DNA of 42,143 bases, from the NCBI GenBank assembly GCA_030841035.1, contig JAVEDI010000077.1, forward strand, positions 1-42,143, given 5' to 3'. Shown one piece after another: positions 1 to 8,163 of this stretch (position 1 is its first letter; each line of letters starts with the position of its first letter). This DNA comes from Actinomycetota bacterium. Lineage in GTDB: Bacteria; Actinomycetota; Actinomycetes; JACCUZ01. The translations under genes and the position numbers were made by a program. The notes beneath the pieces are model-generated. The model had not been told where the DNA came from. It did no database searches and saw only the letters and a program-made list of their open reading frames with translations.

Positions 1-179
1 GCGTCGGGGCCCAGCAGGTCAGCGTCGGGAAGAACTTCGCCGGCTCCGCGTGCGACGTCCTGGTCACCGACCAGCTGCTGCAGTTCTGGATCGCAGACCA
101 GCTCGTGAAGACCGCTACCCGCACCGACCCGCGACCGATCCGCAAGAAGCGCGCCGCCGGAACAAGTCCACGGCGCTAG
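1..179 (+). pseudogene. C-terminal end of an IS481-like (DDE integrase-core) transposase, cut by the window edge
   Basis: Reading frame 3 is open from the window edge to a TAG at 177-179 and encodes about 58 residues. It has the beta-rich tail typical of IS481-type transposases: a V-G-K-N-F-A-G segment, a V-L-V-T-D strand, a W-x-x-D-Q-L-V-K-T segment and a basic end (R-K-K-R). The catalytic DDE core would lie upstream, outside the window, so it cannot be said whether the element is intact. Just downstream (about 195-240) the motif GTCAAG-A-CA-CCGAA occurs twice imperfectly, which would fit an element terminus. Family assignment is by eye only; another integrase-core transposase family is possible. 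Confidence 0.5.
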
Positions 180-439
180 ATTCCGGACACGAAGTGTCAA
201 GGATCAACCGAACACCAAGCGTCAAGAAACAGCCGAAGCTCCACATCTCCGACGATGAGCGCGTCCGGGTAGAGGTCGACCTCAGGTTGCCGCGAGAAGG
301 GCGACTGTGTCACCTGCCACGAGTGGCAGATCACCTTCGCCGCCGGCCCGGTCGCCGTTCACGGTGGCGAACACCTGTAGGTCCCCACGTCACCTCATCG
401 GTCTCGGGGCGCTCCGATTGTGGCGACGCGGACGTTGTT
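180..439. other. Gene-free stretch after the transposase end
   Basis: No convincing gene is seen. About 195-240 holds two imperfect copies of a GTCAAGgATCAaCCGAA-like motif that may be the insertion-sequence end. A short open stretch on the plus strand (273-380, stop TAG 378-380) contains a C-V-T-C-H-E-W motif and ends V-H-G-G-E-H-L; it looks protein-like but is too short to name and may be the tail of a lost gene. Confidence 0.35.
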
Positions 440-800
440 CGCCGCCCGCGACCGTGTTCGGCCCCGTCGCACCGAAACAGTGGCGCGGGACGCCCAAGTG
501 CGAGGGCGTAATCCGCAGAAGCCTTGACATTCACCACGGGTTCGAGTTCGGGGTCAGCCGCCAGCAACTTAGGATCAGCCACGAGCGCCGCTTCGTCGAG
601 CCGCAACCAGGCACAAGCGTCGAACGGACCAATGCGGGGTTCAAGAACGGCACATCGGTGGCTTACGAAAGCCACCTCGACCCCGTCCACCAACGCGGCC
701 AGCCCGACAGCGATGCCCTGCAGCGGACCAAGGCCCTTGGTTGGATCGTCGAGCACCACCACAGTCATGGGCAGCTGAGGCAACCTCTGCCCAGGCGCGT
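440..800 (-). pseudogene. Remnant of a MobA-like molybdenum-cofactor nucleotidyltransferase
   Basis: On the minus strand from about 800 down to 440 one frame reads V-V-V-L-D-D-P, then G-P-L-Q-G-I-A-V-G-L-A-A-L, then A-F-V-S, then after a jump A-A-D-P-E-L-E-P-V-V-N-V and A-D-Y-A-L-A-L-G-R-P-A-P. These are the middle and the C-terminal end of MobA-like NTP transferases (GPLaGI segment; VvNVNTpeDYaaA tail). The N-terminal nucleotide-binding motif (GGxSxRMG) and the conserved centre are absent, and the two homologous parts are joined with roughly half the family length missing. The open frame runs on through the tRNA genes, which is an artefact of high GC. I read it as a decayed, internally deleted gene. 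Confidence 0.5.
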
Positions 801-890
801 ACGACGAGCACCGGACCCTCGGACCCTCGGGCCGCGAGTCCGCAGACCCGCCGCAACAACGTCGACCCGTGCCAACGCCTTGTCCGAGTG

Positions 891-968
891 TGGTGGGCGA
901 TACAGGACTTGAACCTGTGACCTCTTCCGTGTCAGGGAAGCGCGCTAGCCAGACTGCGCCAATCGCCC
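891..968 (-). tRNA. tRNA-Val(GAC), 3' CCA encoded
   Basis: Minus strand, 5' end at 968. The acceptor GGGCGAT pairs with ATCGCCC; the anticodon loop reads CTGACAC between CTTCC and GGAAG, giving GAC; the T-arm has GGTTCAAGTCC. The discriminator A is at 894 and a CCA triplet is encoded at 893-891. Last gene of a three-tRNA operon. Confidence 0.93.
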
Positions 969-989
969 GTGCTGGTGGTGCTGCTGTCG

Positions 990-1060
990 AGGTGGAGACG
1001 GGATTTGAACCCGTGTAGACGGCTTTGCAGGCCGTTGCCTCGCCTCTCGGCCACTCCACC
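990..1060 (-). tRNA. tRNA-Cys(GCA)
   Basis: Minus strand, 5' end at 1060. The acceptor GGTGGAG pairs with CTCCACC; the anticodon loop CTGCAAA gives GCA; T-arm GGTTCAAATCC. It is 71 nt with discriminator T; CCA is not encoded. Middle gene of the Gly-Cys-Val cluster, an arrangement common in actinobacteria. Confidence 0.94.
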
Positions 1061-1094
1061 GGGGTCGAAACCGGAGAGCCTCCGATCTCTCCAG

Positions 1095-1167
1095 AGCGGA
1101 CGACGGGATTCGAACCCGCGACCCTCACCTTGGCAAGGTGATGCTCTACCAACTGAGCCACGTCCGC
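1095..1167 (-). tRNA. tRNA-Gly(GCC)
   Basis: Minus strand, 5' end at 1167. The acceptor GCGGACG pairs with CGTCCGC; anticodon stem CACCT/AGGTG with loop TGCCA gives GCC; T-arm GGTTCGAATCC. It is 73 nt with discriminator T and no encoded CCA. First gene of the tRNA operon. Confidence 0.95.
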
Positions 1168-1208
1168 GCGACATCGACGGTGGTGACCCACCTGATGTGC
1201 GGAAGTAG

Positions 1209-1238
1209 ACCATAGCCCATCGGCGCGGGGGCGACCAA
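1209..1238 (-). promoter_or_regulatory. Likely promoter of the tRNA Gly-Cys-Val operon
   Basis: On the minus strand TTGGTC (1238-1233) and TATGGT (1214-1209) are separated by 18 nt and lie about 40 nt upstream of tRNA-Gly. This fits a housekeeping sigma promoter; assignment is by consensus only. Confidence 0.45.
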
Positions 1239-1334
1239 AGCCGCCCAAGGCCACGCGCGCCCCATCAGTCACAGCGGCCAGGTCACGGCGCGGCGGAACA
1301 CACTGCCCGCGCCCCGGCCACCGTGCCGGGCCGC

Positions 1335-1340
1335 TAGGTT
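1335..1340 (+). promoter_or_regulatory. Candidate -10 element for a leaderless hutH transcript
   Basis: TAGGTT is followed by 7 nt and then the ATG at 1348, with no Shine-Dalgarno between. This is the actinobacterial leaderless pattern (TANNNT, start codon 6-7 nt on). hutU at 5313 has the same arrangement. Confidence 0.4.
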
Positions 1341-1347
1341 GCGCGCC

Positions 1348-2889
1348 ATGCGCACCGTGACCGTCACCGGGGACGCCCTGACGCTGGAGGATCTGGTCGC
1401 TGTCGCGCTCGGCGAGGCTCGCGCCGAGCTCGGACCCGGCGTCGAGGACCGCATGGAGCCCAGCCGCCGGGTCGTGGCCGACGCCGTCGAGCAGGACAGG
1501 GTGATGTACGGCGTCACGACGGGGTTCGGCGCCCTGGCGGACACCCACGTCGGGCGCGCCGACCTCGAGCGCATGCAGCTGGCGCTGATCCGCTCGCACA
1601 GCGCCGGGGTGGGGGAGCCGCTGGACGACACCGCGGTCCGCGGCCTGCTGCTCCTGCGGGCGCGGACCCTGACCGCCGGCTACTCGGGCGTCCGCGTCGA
1701 CCTACCGCGCCGCCTGCTGGACATGCTCGACCGCGGGCTGCTGCCGGTGATCCCCGGAAAGGGCTCGGTGGGCGCCTCCGGAGACCTGGCGCAGCTCGCG
1801 CATCTCGCCCAGCCCCTGGTCGGCGAAGGCAGGCTGCGGCGCGCCGGAGACTCCGACCTGCGCGGCCGGCCGAGCGCGCAGCTGCTCGCCGAAGAGGGGC
1901 TGGCGCCCTTGACGCTGGCCGCCAAGGAGGGGCTGAGCCTGATCAACGGCACCGAGCCGATGCAGGTGCTGCTCGCTCTCGCGATCGACGAGATCGCCAT
2001 GCTGGTCAAGGTCGCGGACATCGCCGCAGCGATGAGCATCGAGGCGCTGCTCGGCACCGACCGCGCCTACGACGAGCGGGTACAGGTCATCAGGCCGCAC
2101 CCCGGACAGCTGGCCAGCGCAGGCAACCTGCGCCGGCTGCTCGCCGGCTCGCCGCTGGTGGCGAGCCACCGGGCCAGCGACCACGCCGTACAGGACGCCT
2201 ACTGCCTGCGTTGCGCCCCGCAGGTGCACGGCGCGGTGCGCGACGTCCACGCGCACGCCCGCCGGGTGATCGACATCGAGCTGGGCTCCGTGGTCGACAA
2301 CCCGGTGATCGTGCCCGACGGTGAGGTCATGTCGACCGGCAACTTCCACGGTGAGCCGCTCGCCTTCGCGGGCGACATGCTCGCCATGGCGGTCGCCGAG
2401 CTCGCCAGCATCGCGGAGCGCCGCACGGACCGGATGCTCGACCCGGCCTTCTCGCGCGACCTGCCGGCCTTCCTCGCCAAGGAGCCAGGTACCAACTCGG
2501 GATACATGATCGCGCAGTACACCGCGGCGGCCCTGGTCAGCGAGAACAAGGTGCTTGCTCACCCCTCGAGCGTCGACACGATCCCGACCTCCGGCAACCA
2601 GGAGGACCACGTCTCGATGGGCTGGACCTCGGTGCGCAAGCTGCGCGAGGTGGTGGCCAATGTCCGCGCCGTGCTCAGCGTCGAGATCGTCGCGGCCTGT
2701 CAGGCGCTGGACTTCCGCGCCGCGGTCGCGTCCCCGGGGCCGGCCAGCGCGGCGGTCCACCGGCGCGTGCGCCGCGCCGTGCCGACGATGGACGTCGACC
2801 GTGACGTCTCCGACCAGGTGGCTGCCGTGGACCGGCTGCTGCGCGAGCTGGTGGCAGACGCCGAGGCGGCGGTCGGTGCGCTCGCCTAG
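1348..2889 (+). CDS. hutH: Histidine ammonia-lyase HutH
   Basis: It converts L-histidine to trans-urocanate and ammonia, the first step of histidine degradation, in the cytoplasm. The protein has 513 residues, the usual length. The Ala143-Ser144-Gly145 triad that forms the MIO electrophile sits in a G-S-V-G-A-S-G-D-L context; Tyr54 lies in Y-G-V-T-T-G-F-G; later come G-N-F-H-G-E and the Q-E-D-H-V-S-M segment, all family hallmarks. I chose ATG 1348 rather than the TTG nine bases upstream because it aligns with the family N-terminus and stands 7 nt after a TAGGTT box. There is no visible ribosome binding site. The stop overlaps the GTG start of pabB by 14 bases, so hutH, pabB and pabC look like one transcript. 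Phenylalanine/tyrosine ammonia-lyases are relatives, but hutU and hutI nearby favour HutH. Confidence 0.95.
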   Translation: MRTVTVTGDALTLEDLVAVALGEARAELGPGVEDRMEPSRRVVADAVEQDRVMYGVTTGFGALADTHVGRADLERMQLALIRSHSAGVGEPLDDTAVRGLLLLRARTLTAGYSGVRVDLPRRLLDMLDRGLLPVIPGKGSVGASGDLAQLAHLAQPLVGEGRLRRAGDSDLRGRPSAQLLAEEGLAPLTLAAKEGLSLINGTEPMQVLLALAIDEIAMLVKVADIAAAMSIEALLGTDRAYDERVQVIRPHPGQLASAGNLRRLLAGSPLVASHRASDHAVQDAYCLRCAPQVHGAVRDVHAHARRVIDIELGSVVDNPVIVPDGEVMSTGNFHGEPLAFAGDMLAMAVAELASIAERRTDRMLDPAFSRDLPAFLAKEPGTNSGYMIAQYTAAALVSENKVLAHPSSVDTIPTSGNQEDHVSMGWTSVRKLREVVANVRAVLSVEIVAACQALDFRAAVASPGPASAAVHRRVRRAVPTMDVDRDVSDQVAAVDRLLRELVADAEAAVGALA

Positions 2890-3904
2890 TCCCCGGGACG
2901 AGCCGCTCGCCTGGTTCGGCGGGTTGCTCGCCACCGGCCTGGCAGACGTGACGGACGACCCCGCGGCGCTCGACGGCGACGGTTGGTGGGCGGTGGTCGC
3001 CACCTTCGAGGGCGGGCTCACCGCCGCCCGGTTCCACGACGTACGTCCTGCCCCGCTGCCGCTCGCGCCGTGGACCGGCGTACCGCTCGACGCCTGGACC
3101 TCGACCCTGGACTGCGCTGCGTACCAGGGCGCGGTCGCCGCCGTGCGGGCGCAGGTCGCCGACGGGCAGGTCTACCAGGCGAACATCTGCCGGGTGCTGT
3201 CCGCGCCGTTACCCCCGGGCGCGGACATGGTCGGGCTGGCCGGCCTGCTCGTCACCGGCAACCCCGCGCCGTACGCCGGAGCCGTCGTGCTGCCGCAGCA
3301 CGGCCTGCACGTCGCGACCGCCTCGCCCGAGCTCTACCTCTCGCGCGACGGCGAGACGGTGGAGTCGGGGCCGATCAAGGGCACCGGCCGGACGGCCGCC
3401 GACCTGACCGACAAGGATCGCGCCGAGAACGTGATGATCGCCGACCTGGTGCGCAACGACCTGGGCAGGGTCGCCGTGACCGGCGGCGTGGACGTACCGG
3501 TCCTCTGCGCGGTCGAGCAGCACCCCGGCCTGGTCCACCTGGTCTCCCGCGTGCGGGCCCGGCTCCGACCCCGCGCGCGGTGGGGCGACCTGCTGGCGGC
3601 GACCTTCCCGCCGGGGTCCGTGAGCGGCGCGCCCAAGTCCAGCGCGCTGCGCCTCATCGCCGAGTTGGAGCCCACGCCGCGCGGCCCCTACTGCGGCGCC
3701 GTCGGCTGGGTCGACGCAACCCGGCGCCGGGCCCGGCTGGCGGTCGGGATCCGCACCTTCTGGGGCCAGGACGACCGGTTGCTCTTCGGCACCGGCGCCG
3801 GCATCACCTGGGGCTCGGACCCCTCGGCGGAGTGGGCCGAGACCGAGCTGAAGGCGAGACGTCTGCTGTCGGTCGCGGCCCGGCAGGGCAGGATCAGCGC
3901 ATGA
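2876..3904 (+). CDS. pabB: Chorismate-binding enzyme, aminodeoxychorismate synthase component I (PabB-type)
   Basis: It is predicted to convert chorismate to 4-amino-4-deoxychorismate with ammonia from a PabA amidotransferase, for p-aminobenzoate and folate synthesis. The 342-residue protein is essentially the catalytic chorismate-binding domain: S-P-E-L-Y-L, then P-I-K-G-T with Lys168, the lysine typical of PabB rather than TrpE (which has Ala there), R-A-E-N-V-M-I-A-D-L-V-R-N-D, S-V-S-G-A-P-K, and a G-A-G-I-T-W end. The long N-terminal domain of E. coli PabB is reduced, as in many actinobacterial copies. GTG 2876 lies inside the hutH end, preceded by a GAGGCGG sequence. The stop overlaps the ATG of pabC (ATGA). 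A role in secondary metabolism cannot be excluded. Confidence 0.85.
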   Translation: MRSPSPRDEPLAWFGGLLATGLADVTDDPAALDGDGWWAVVATFEGGLTAARFHDVRPAPLPLAPWTGVPLDAWTSTLDCAAYQGAVAAVRAQVADGQVYQANICRVLSAPLPPGADMVGLAGLLVTGNPAPYAGAVVLPQHGLHVATASPELYLSRDGETVESGPIKGTGRTAADLTDKDRAENVMIADLVRNDLGRVAVTGGVDVPVLCAVEQHPGLVHLVSRVRARLRPRARWGDLLAATFPPGSVSGAPKSSALRLIAELEPTPRGPYCGAVGWVDATRRRARLAVGIRTFWGQDDRLLFGTGAGITWGSDPSAEWAETELKARRLLSVAARQGRISA

Positions 3905-4722
3905 AGATCTGGGTCAACGGCACGGTCGTCGAGTCGGCGGAGGCGCTCGTCTCGGTCCTCGACCACGGGTTCACCGTGGGCGACGGCGTGTTCGAGACGA
4001 CCAAGGTGGTCGGCGGCGTGCCGTTCGCCCTCACCCGCCACCTCGACCGGCTCGTGGTGTCGGCGCGCGGTCTCGGGCTGCCCGAGCCGGACCTGGCGCT
4101 GGTGCGGCACGCCATCGACGACACGCTGCTGGAGAACGACACCAGCAGCCCGCAGCGGCTGCGCCTCACCTACACCGGCGGCTCCGGCCCGCTCGGCTCC
4201 GACCGGGGCTCGGCCGGTCCGACGCTGGTCGTGGCCCTCGCGCCGTTGACCGCCTGGCCCGAGACGGCGGCCGTGGCGACGGTGCCGTGGCCGCGCAACG
4301 AGCGGGCTGCGACGGCGGGGCTCAAGACGACGTCGTACGCCGACAACGTGGTGGCGCTGGCGCACGCGAAGGCCGACGGGGCGACCGAGGCGGTGTTCGC
4401 CAACACCCGGGGCCAGCTGTGCGAGGGCACCGGCTCGAACGTCTTCGTGGTGCTCGGTGACCGGCTGGTCACGCCGCCGCTCTCCTCGGGCTGCCTGGCC
4501 GGGGTGACGCGCGCCCTGCTCGTCGAGTGGCTGGACGTCGAGGAGGCCGACCTGCCGATCGGGCTCCTCGCCGAGGCGGACGAGATCTTCCTCACCTCGG
4601 CCACCCGCGACGTACAAGGGGTGCACCGGGTGGACGCGCGGGACCTGCCGACGGAGCGGCCGGTGACGCGGCAGGCGGCGAAGGTGTTCGCAGCGAGGTC
4701 GGCGGCCGACCTGGACCCCTGA
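3901..4722 (+). CDS. pabC: Class IV aminotransferase fold, probable aminodeoxychorismate lyase (PabC)
   Basis: A 273-residue fold-type IV PLP enzyme. The adjacent pabB indicates that it splits aminodeoxychorismate into p-aminobenzoate and pyruvate. The sequence has an N-G-x-x-V start, D-H-G-F-T-V-G-D-G-V-F-E-T-T near residues 21-34, the PLP lysine Lys142 in G-L-K-T-T-S-Y-A-D-N, and the cofactor-phosphate segment C-E-G-T-G-S-N-V-F. Start ATG 3901 overlaps the pabB stop by 4 nt, so translation is probably coupled. Branched-chain or D-amino-acid aminotransferases share this fold; only context separates them. It ends convergent to the SnoaL-like gene with a 9-nt gap. Confidence 0.82.
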   Translation: MKIWVNGTVVESAEALVSVLDHGFTVGDGVFETTKVVGGVPFALTRHLDRLVVSARGLGLPEPDLALVRHAIDDTLLENDTSSPQRLRLTYTGGSGPLGSDRGSAGPTLVVALAPLTAWPETAAVATVPWPRNERAATAGLKTTSYADNVVALAHAKADGATEAVFANTRGQLCEGTGSNVFVVLGDRLVTPPLSSGCLAGVTRALLVEWLDVEEADLPIGLLAEADEIFLTSATRDVQGVHRVDARDLPTERPVTRQAAKVFAARSAADLDP

Positions 4723-4731
4723 CGGGTCCGG

Positions 4732-5187
4732 TCAGAACGAGGCGGCGCTCAGGAGGCCCAGCGGCTGTGGGGCCGGCGCCAGCGGGGGCGCGACGGCCAG
4801 GTTCTCGAACATGCCGAGCACCTGGAAGGACGACCAGGTCTCGCGGACGAGGCCCTCGGCGAAGCGGAAGACGCACAGACCGGTGATCTCGACCTGCCGG
4901 CCGGTGGCGGCGACGCCCAGGAAGCTGCCCTTGTGCACCCCGCGGCTGCGGGTGCTGCAGACGACGGTGTCGCCCTCGTCGATGAGGATGTGGGTCACGA
5001 CGCGCGTGTCGAACAGCGACGAGCTCAGGACCATGGCGCGCTCACGGAGTCCGGCGCTGCCGCTGCTCTGTCCGGGGAAGGGCGAGTGGTCCACGTAGTC
5101 GGGGGAGTGCAGCTGGTCCAGCACGGCGACCTCGCCGGACGCGTAGGCGGCGAGCACCATCTTCGCGGTGTCTGCGTGCGCGGACAT
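4732..5187 (-). CDS. SnoaL-like (ester cyclase / NTF2-fold) protein
   Basis: A 151-residue protein with the SnoaL-like polyketide-cyclase / ester-cyclase signature: an N-terminal helix pair, Y-V-D-H-S-P-F-P with the conserved His, a central strand [27 protein letters not shown], and F-x-x-G-L-V-R-E-T-W. The last 25 residues are a Pro/Ala-rich tail outside the fold. ATG 5187 has a strong GGAGGGG site just upstream. It is transcribed against the neighbouring hut genes and no substrate can be read from the sequence; these folds often detoxify or isomerise small molecules. Confidence 0.75.
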   Translation of the reverse strand: MSAHADTAKMVLAAYASGEVAVLDQLHSPDYVDHSPFPGQSSGSAGLRERAMVLSSSLFDTRVVTHILIDEGDTVVCSTRSRGVHKGSFLGVAATGRQVEITGLCVFRFAEGLVRETWSSFQVLGMFENLAVAPPLAPAPQPLGLLSAASF

Positions 5188-5299
5188 GTCCCCTCCACTT
5201 CTGTCCTACCAAAGGTCCGTCCAATCGCGGCCACGAACAATGCGTCGTTCGCACGCACTCCGGGGCCGAGCCGCTGACCCTTACCTCGTCCGAACGGCC

Positions 5300-5305
5300 T
5301 ACCCT
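5300..5305 (+). promoter_or_regulatory. Candidate -10 element for a leaderless hutU transcript
   Basis: TACCCT is followed by 7 nt and the ATG at 5313, with no Shine-Dalgarno between them. It matches the spacing in front of hutH (TAGGTT at 1335), suggesting both are made as leaderless messages. Confidence 0.4.
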
Positions 5306-5312
5306 GCGCGTC

Positions 5313-6995
5313 ATGGATGGAGCGCGAGTTGTCCGCGCGCCGCGCGGGGCGCAGCTTTCCGCACGGTCCTGGGGCGCCGAGGCGGCGTTGCGGATGCTGC
5401 AGAACAACCTCGACCCAGAGGTCGCAGAACGTCCCGATGACCTCGTCGTGTACGGCGGCAACGGCCGAGCGGCGCGCAGCTGGGCGTGCTTCGACGCGAT
5501 CGTGTCGTCACTGCGCGCCATGGCCCCCGACGACACGCTGCTCGTGCAGTCGGGCAAGCCGGTCGGCGTCGTCCGCACGCACGAGCTCGCGCCGCGGGTG
5601 CTCATCGCCAACTCGCTGCTGGTGCCCAGGTGGGCCACGCCCGAGCACTTCCGGGAGCTCGAGGACGCGGGCTTGACCATGTACGGCCAGATGACCGCGG
5701 GCTCATGGATCTACATCGGTACGCAGGGCATCCTGCAGGGGACCTACGCGACGTTCACCGAGGTGGCAGCCCAGCACTTCGGTGGCACGCTGGCCGGCAC
5801 CATCACCGTCACCGGCGGGCTCGGCGGGATGGGCGGTGCCCAGCCGCTGGCCGTGACGGGCAACGGCGGGGCTGCGCTGTGCATCGAGGTGGACCCGTGG
5901 CGGGCGCGACGCAGGCTCGAGCACGGCTACCTCGACGAGATCGCCGACTCGCTCGACGACGGCATCGCCCGGGTGGAGGCCGCCAAGCGAGACCGGCGCG
6001 CCCTGTCGGTCGCGGTTGTGGCCAACTGCGCCGACGTGCTGCCCGAGCTGGTACGCCGCGGCTGGGTCGCCGATATCGTCACCGACCAGACCTCCGCCCA
6101 CGACGCGCTCAACGGCTACGTGCCGAACGGGCTGTCGCTCGAGGAGGCGCTGGAGCTGCGCTCCTGCATACCCCAGGAGTACGTCGACCGGTCGCGCGCC
6201 GCAATGGCCGAGCACTGCCGCGCGATGGTCGACCTGCAGCGGGCCGGCGCCGTCGTCTTCGACTACGGCAACGGGCTGCGGGGCCAGGCGCAGGATGCCG
6301 GGTTCGCCGACGCGTTCTCCTACCCGGGCTTCGTGCTCGCCTACATCCGGCCGCTGTTCGCCCGCGGTGCGGGCCCGTTCCGGTGGGCCTGCCTGTCGGG
6401 GGAGCCAGCCGATCTCGCCGCCACCGACGACGCCGTACTCCGCGCCTTTCCCGACGACGACAACCTGCAGCGCTGGGTGCGCTTCGCCGCGGCGAAGGTG
6501 AAGGGCCAGGGTCTGCCGGCGCGCATCTGCTGGGTGGGCTACGGCGAGCGGCACGTCGCCGGGCAGGCGTTCAACGACATGGTGCGTTCCGGTGCCGTAC
6601 AGGCTCCCATCGTCATCGGGCGTGACCACCTCGACGCCGGCTCGGTCGCCTCACCAGAGCGTGAGACCGAGGGCATGCGCGACGGCAGCGACGCCATCGC
6701 GGACTGGCCGATCCTCAATGCGCTGCTCAACACCGCCTCGGGTGCGTCCTGGGTCTCGGTACACCACGGCGGCGGCGTCGGGATCGGCAAGTCGATCCAC
6801 GCCGGGGTGGTCGTGGTCGCCGACGGCAGCGACATGGGACACGACCGCGTCACCCGGGTGCTGACCAACGACCCCGGCACCGGGGTCCTGCGCCATGCCG
6901 ATGCGGGCTACGACATCGCCGAGCGGACCGCGCGCGAGGTCGGCATCCGCATCCCGATGCTCGCCGGCACCCACGCCCCCGACTGGCAACGCTGA
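5313..6995 (+). CDS. hutU: Urocanate hydratase HutU
   Basis: It adds water to urocanate to give 4-imidazolone-5-propionate, using tightly bound NAD+, as step two of histidine degradation. The protein is 560 residues, typical of the family. Diagnostic segments are N-N-L-D-P-E-V-A near residue 31, the [11 protein letters not shown] block, [10 protein letters not shown], the Rossmann-like [11 protein letters not shown] stretch, D-Q-T-S-A-H-D, and the C-terminal [11 protein letters not shown] block. The start ATG has no visible ribosome binding site, fitting the leaderless arrangement. It stands alone on the plus strand, ending against the convergent alpha-hydroxy-acid oxidase across a CGGT repeat and a long hairpin. 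Confidence 0.95.
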   Translation: MDGARVVRAPRGAQLSARSWGAEAALRMLQNNLDPEVAERPDDLVVYGGNGRAARSWACFDAIVSSLRAMAPDDTLLVQSGKPVGVVRTHELAPRVLIANSLLVPRWATPEHFRELEDAGLTMYGQMTAGSWIYIGTQGILQGTYATFTEVAAQHFGGTLAGTITVTGGLGGMGGAQPLAVTGNGGAALCIEVDPWRARRRLEHGYLDEIADSLDDGIARVEAAKRDRRALSVAVVANCADVLPELVRRGWVADIVTDQTSAHDALNGYVPNGLSLEEALELRSCIPQEYVDRSRAAMAEHCRAMVDLQRAGAVVFDYGNGLRGQAQDAGFADAFSYPGFVLAYIRPLFARGAGPFRWACLSGEPADLAATDDAVLRAFPDDDNLQRWVRFAAAKVKGQGLPARICWVGYGERHVAGQAFNDMVRSGAVQAPIVIGRDHLDAGSVASPERETEGMRDGSDAIADWPILNALLNTASGASWVSVHHGGGVGIGKSIHAGVVVVADGSDMGHDRVTRVLTNDPGTGVLRHADAGYDIAERTAREVGIRIPMLAGTHAPDWQR

Positions 6996-7000
6996 CCGGC

Positions 7001-7024
7001 CGGTCGGTCGGTCGGTCGGTCGGT
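7001..7024 (+). repeat. Tetranucleotide repeat (CGGT)6
   Basis: Six perfect CGGT units directly after the hutU stop and before the terminator hairpin. Such a simple repeat could vary in length between strains; no function is visible. Confidence 0.85.
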
Positions 7025-7028
7025 CGAA

Positions 7029-7077
7029 GATCGTGAGGGGCATCGGCACCGAAACCGTGCCGATGTCCCTCACGATC
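7029..7077. terminator. Long perfect-stem hairpin between convergent hutU and hydroxy-acid oxidase genes
   Basis: GATCGTGAGGGGCATCGGCAC is one arm and pairs with its counterpart across a 7-nt loop; the 21-bp stem has a single G-U wobble. It covers the stop of the minus-strand gene. There is no U-tract on either side, so it is a bidirectional terminator of the high-GC type or a transcript-end stabiliser. Confidence 0.65.
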
Positions 7078-8158
7078 ACCGCGAGGCGGGGGTGTCCCAG
7101 AGCAGGTCGGGGGTCAGGTCCGCGAGGGTGGGCGCGCCGAGCAGGGCCATGGCGGTCTCGAGCTCCCGCTGCAGTACGTCGAGGACGGCGCGCACGCCGT
7201 CGGAGCCGTCCACTGCCAGCCCCCACACGTAGGGCCGCCCGACAAGCACCGCGCTCGCGCCGAGCACCAGCGCCTTCGCGACGTCGAGGCCGCGCCGGAT
7301 ACCGCCGTCGACGAGGACAGGAACCCGGTCGGCCACGGCCGAGACCACCGCGGGCAGGGCGTCTGCGGTGGCCGGGGTCGTGTCGAGGGCCCGGCCGCCG
7401 TGGTTGGACACGATGACCGCCGCGGCCCCGTGGTCGACCGCGCGCAGCGCCTCGTCGGCGCGCAGCACGCCCTTCACGATGACGGGCAACCGCTGCGCCG
7501 AGCGCAGCCACGACACGTCGTCCCAGGTGACCCGCGGGTCGAGGTGGGGGTTTTGGGAACGGTGCGCGCCGGCGGCGAGGGCGCGCAGGTCGAGAGGGGC
7601 GAGGTTGCCGTAGACGGCGCCGGCGGCGGCGCCGAGCACGTCGCGCCGGTCGTTGTCGCGGGTAGCGACCACCGGCAGGTCGGCGGTCAGCACGAGCGCC
7701 GAGGCCCCGGCCTTCTGCGCCCGGGCTGCCAGCTCGATGGTGAAGTCGCGGTCGCGCTGCACGTAGACCTGGAACCACCAGGGGGACGTGGTGGCCGCCC
7801 CGATGTCCTCCACGGCCAGCGTGGCGAGGGTCGCGGCGACCCACAGGGCACCGGCCGCCGCCGCGCCGCGCGCGGTGGCGGCCTCACCGTCGGGGTGGAA
7901 CATCCCGTGGGCCGCGGTGGGGGCGAGCAGCACGGGTGCTGCCAGCTCGTGGCCGAGCAGGCTGAGCCGGGTGTCCAGCCCGCTGACGTCGACGAGGTTG
8001 TGCGGGGCCAGGCGCACCCTCGGCCACGCCGCCACGTTCCAGCGGTGGGTGTGCCCGTCGCCGCTCGCCGTGGCGAGGTAGTCCCAGACCGCGGCGTCCA
8101 GCCGCTCGCGCGCGCTGGCCTCCAGCGCAGCGAGCGACGGCCCCGGGGGTCCGACCAC
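7076..8158 (-). CDS. FMN-dependent alpha-hydroxy-acid oxidase/dehydrogenase (lactate 2-monooxygenase-like)
   Basis: A 360-residue TIM-barrel flavoprotein of the glycolate oxidase / L-lactate dehydrogenase / lactate monooxygenase family, which oxidises 2-hydroxy acids to 2-keto acids. Family marks are A-P-V-L-L-A-P-T-A near residue 75, Q-V-Y-V near 131, the flavin lysine Lys229 (V-K-G-V-L), the catalytic base His253 in S-N-H-G-G-R, and the phosphate-binding end D-G-G-I-R-R-G-L-D-V-A-K-A-L followed by G-R-P-Y. The GTG start lies 5 nt after the stop of the CGNR gene, so the two are probably co-transcribed. The true substrate cannot be decided from sequence. Confidence 0.88.
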   Translation of the reverse strand: MVGPPGPSLAALEASARERLDAAVWDYLATASGDGHTHRWNVAAWPRVRLAPHNLVDVSGLDTRLSLLGHELAAPVLLAPTAAHGMFHPDGEAATARGAAAAGALWVAATLATLAVEDIGAATTSPWWFQVYVQRDRDFTIELAARAQKAGASALVLTADLPVVATRDNDRRDVLGAAAGAVYGNLAPLDLRALAAGAHRSQNPHLDPRVTWDDVSWLRSAQRLPVIVKGVLRADEALRAVDHGAAAVIVSNHGGRALDTTPATADALPAVVSAVADRVPVLVDGGIRRGLDVAKALVLGASAVLVGRPYVWGLAVDGSDGVRAVLDVLQRELETAMALLGAPTLADLTPDLLWDTPASR

Positions 8159-8163
8159 AAGCG

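Noticed and set aside
331-1599. Long minus-strand open frame over the tRNA genes
   Set aside because: It runs through three tRNA genes and the start of hutH; only the 440-800 portion has homology-like sequence. The rest is open because of GC bias.
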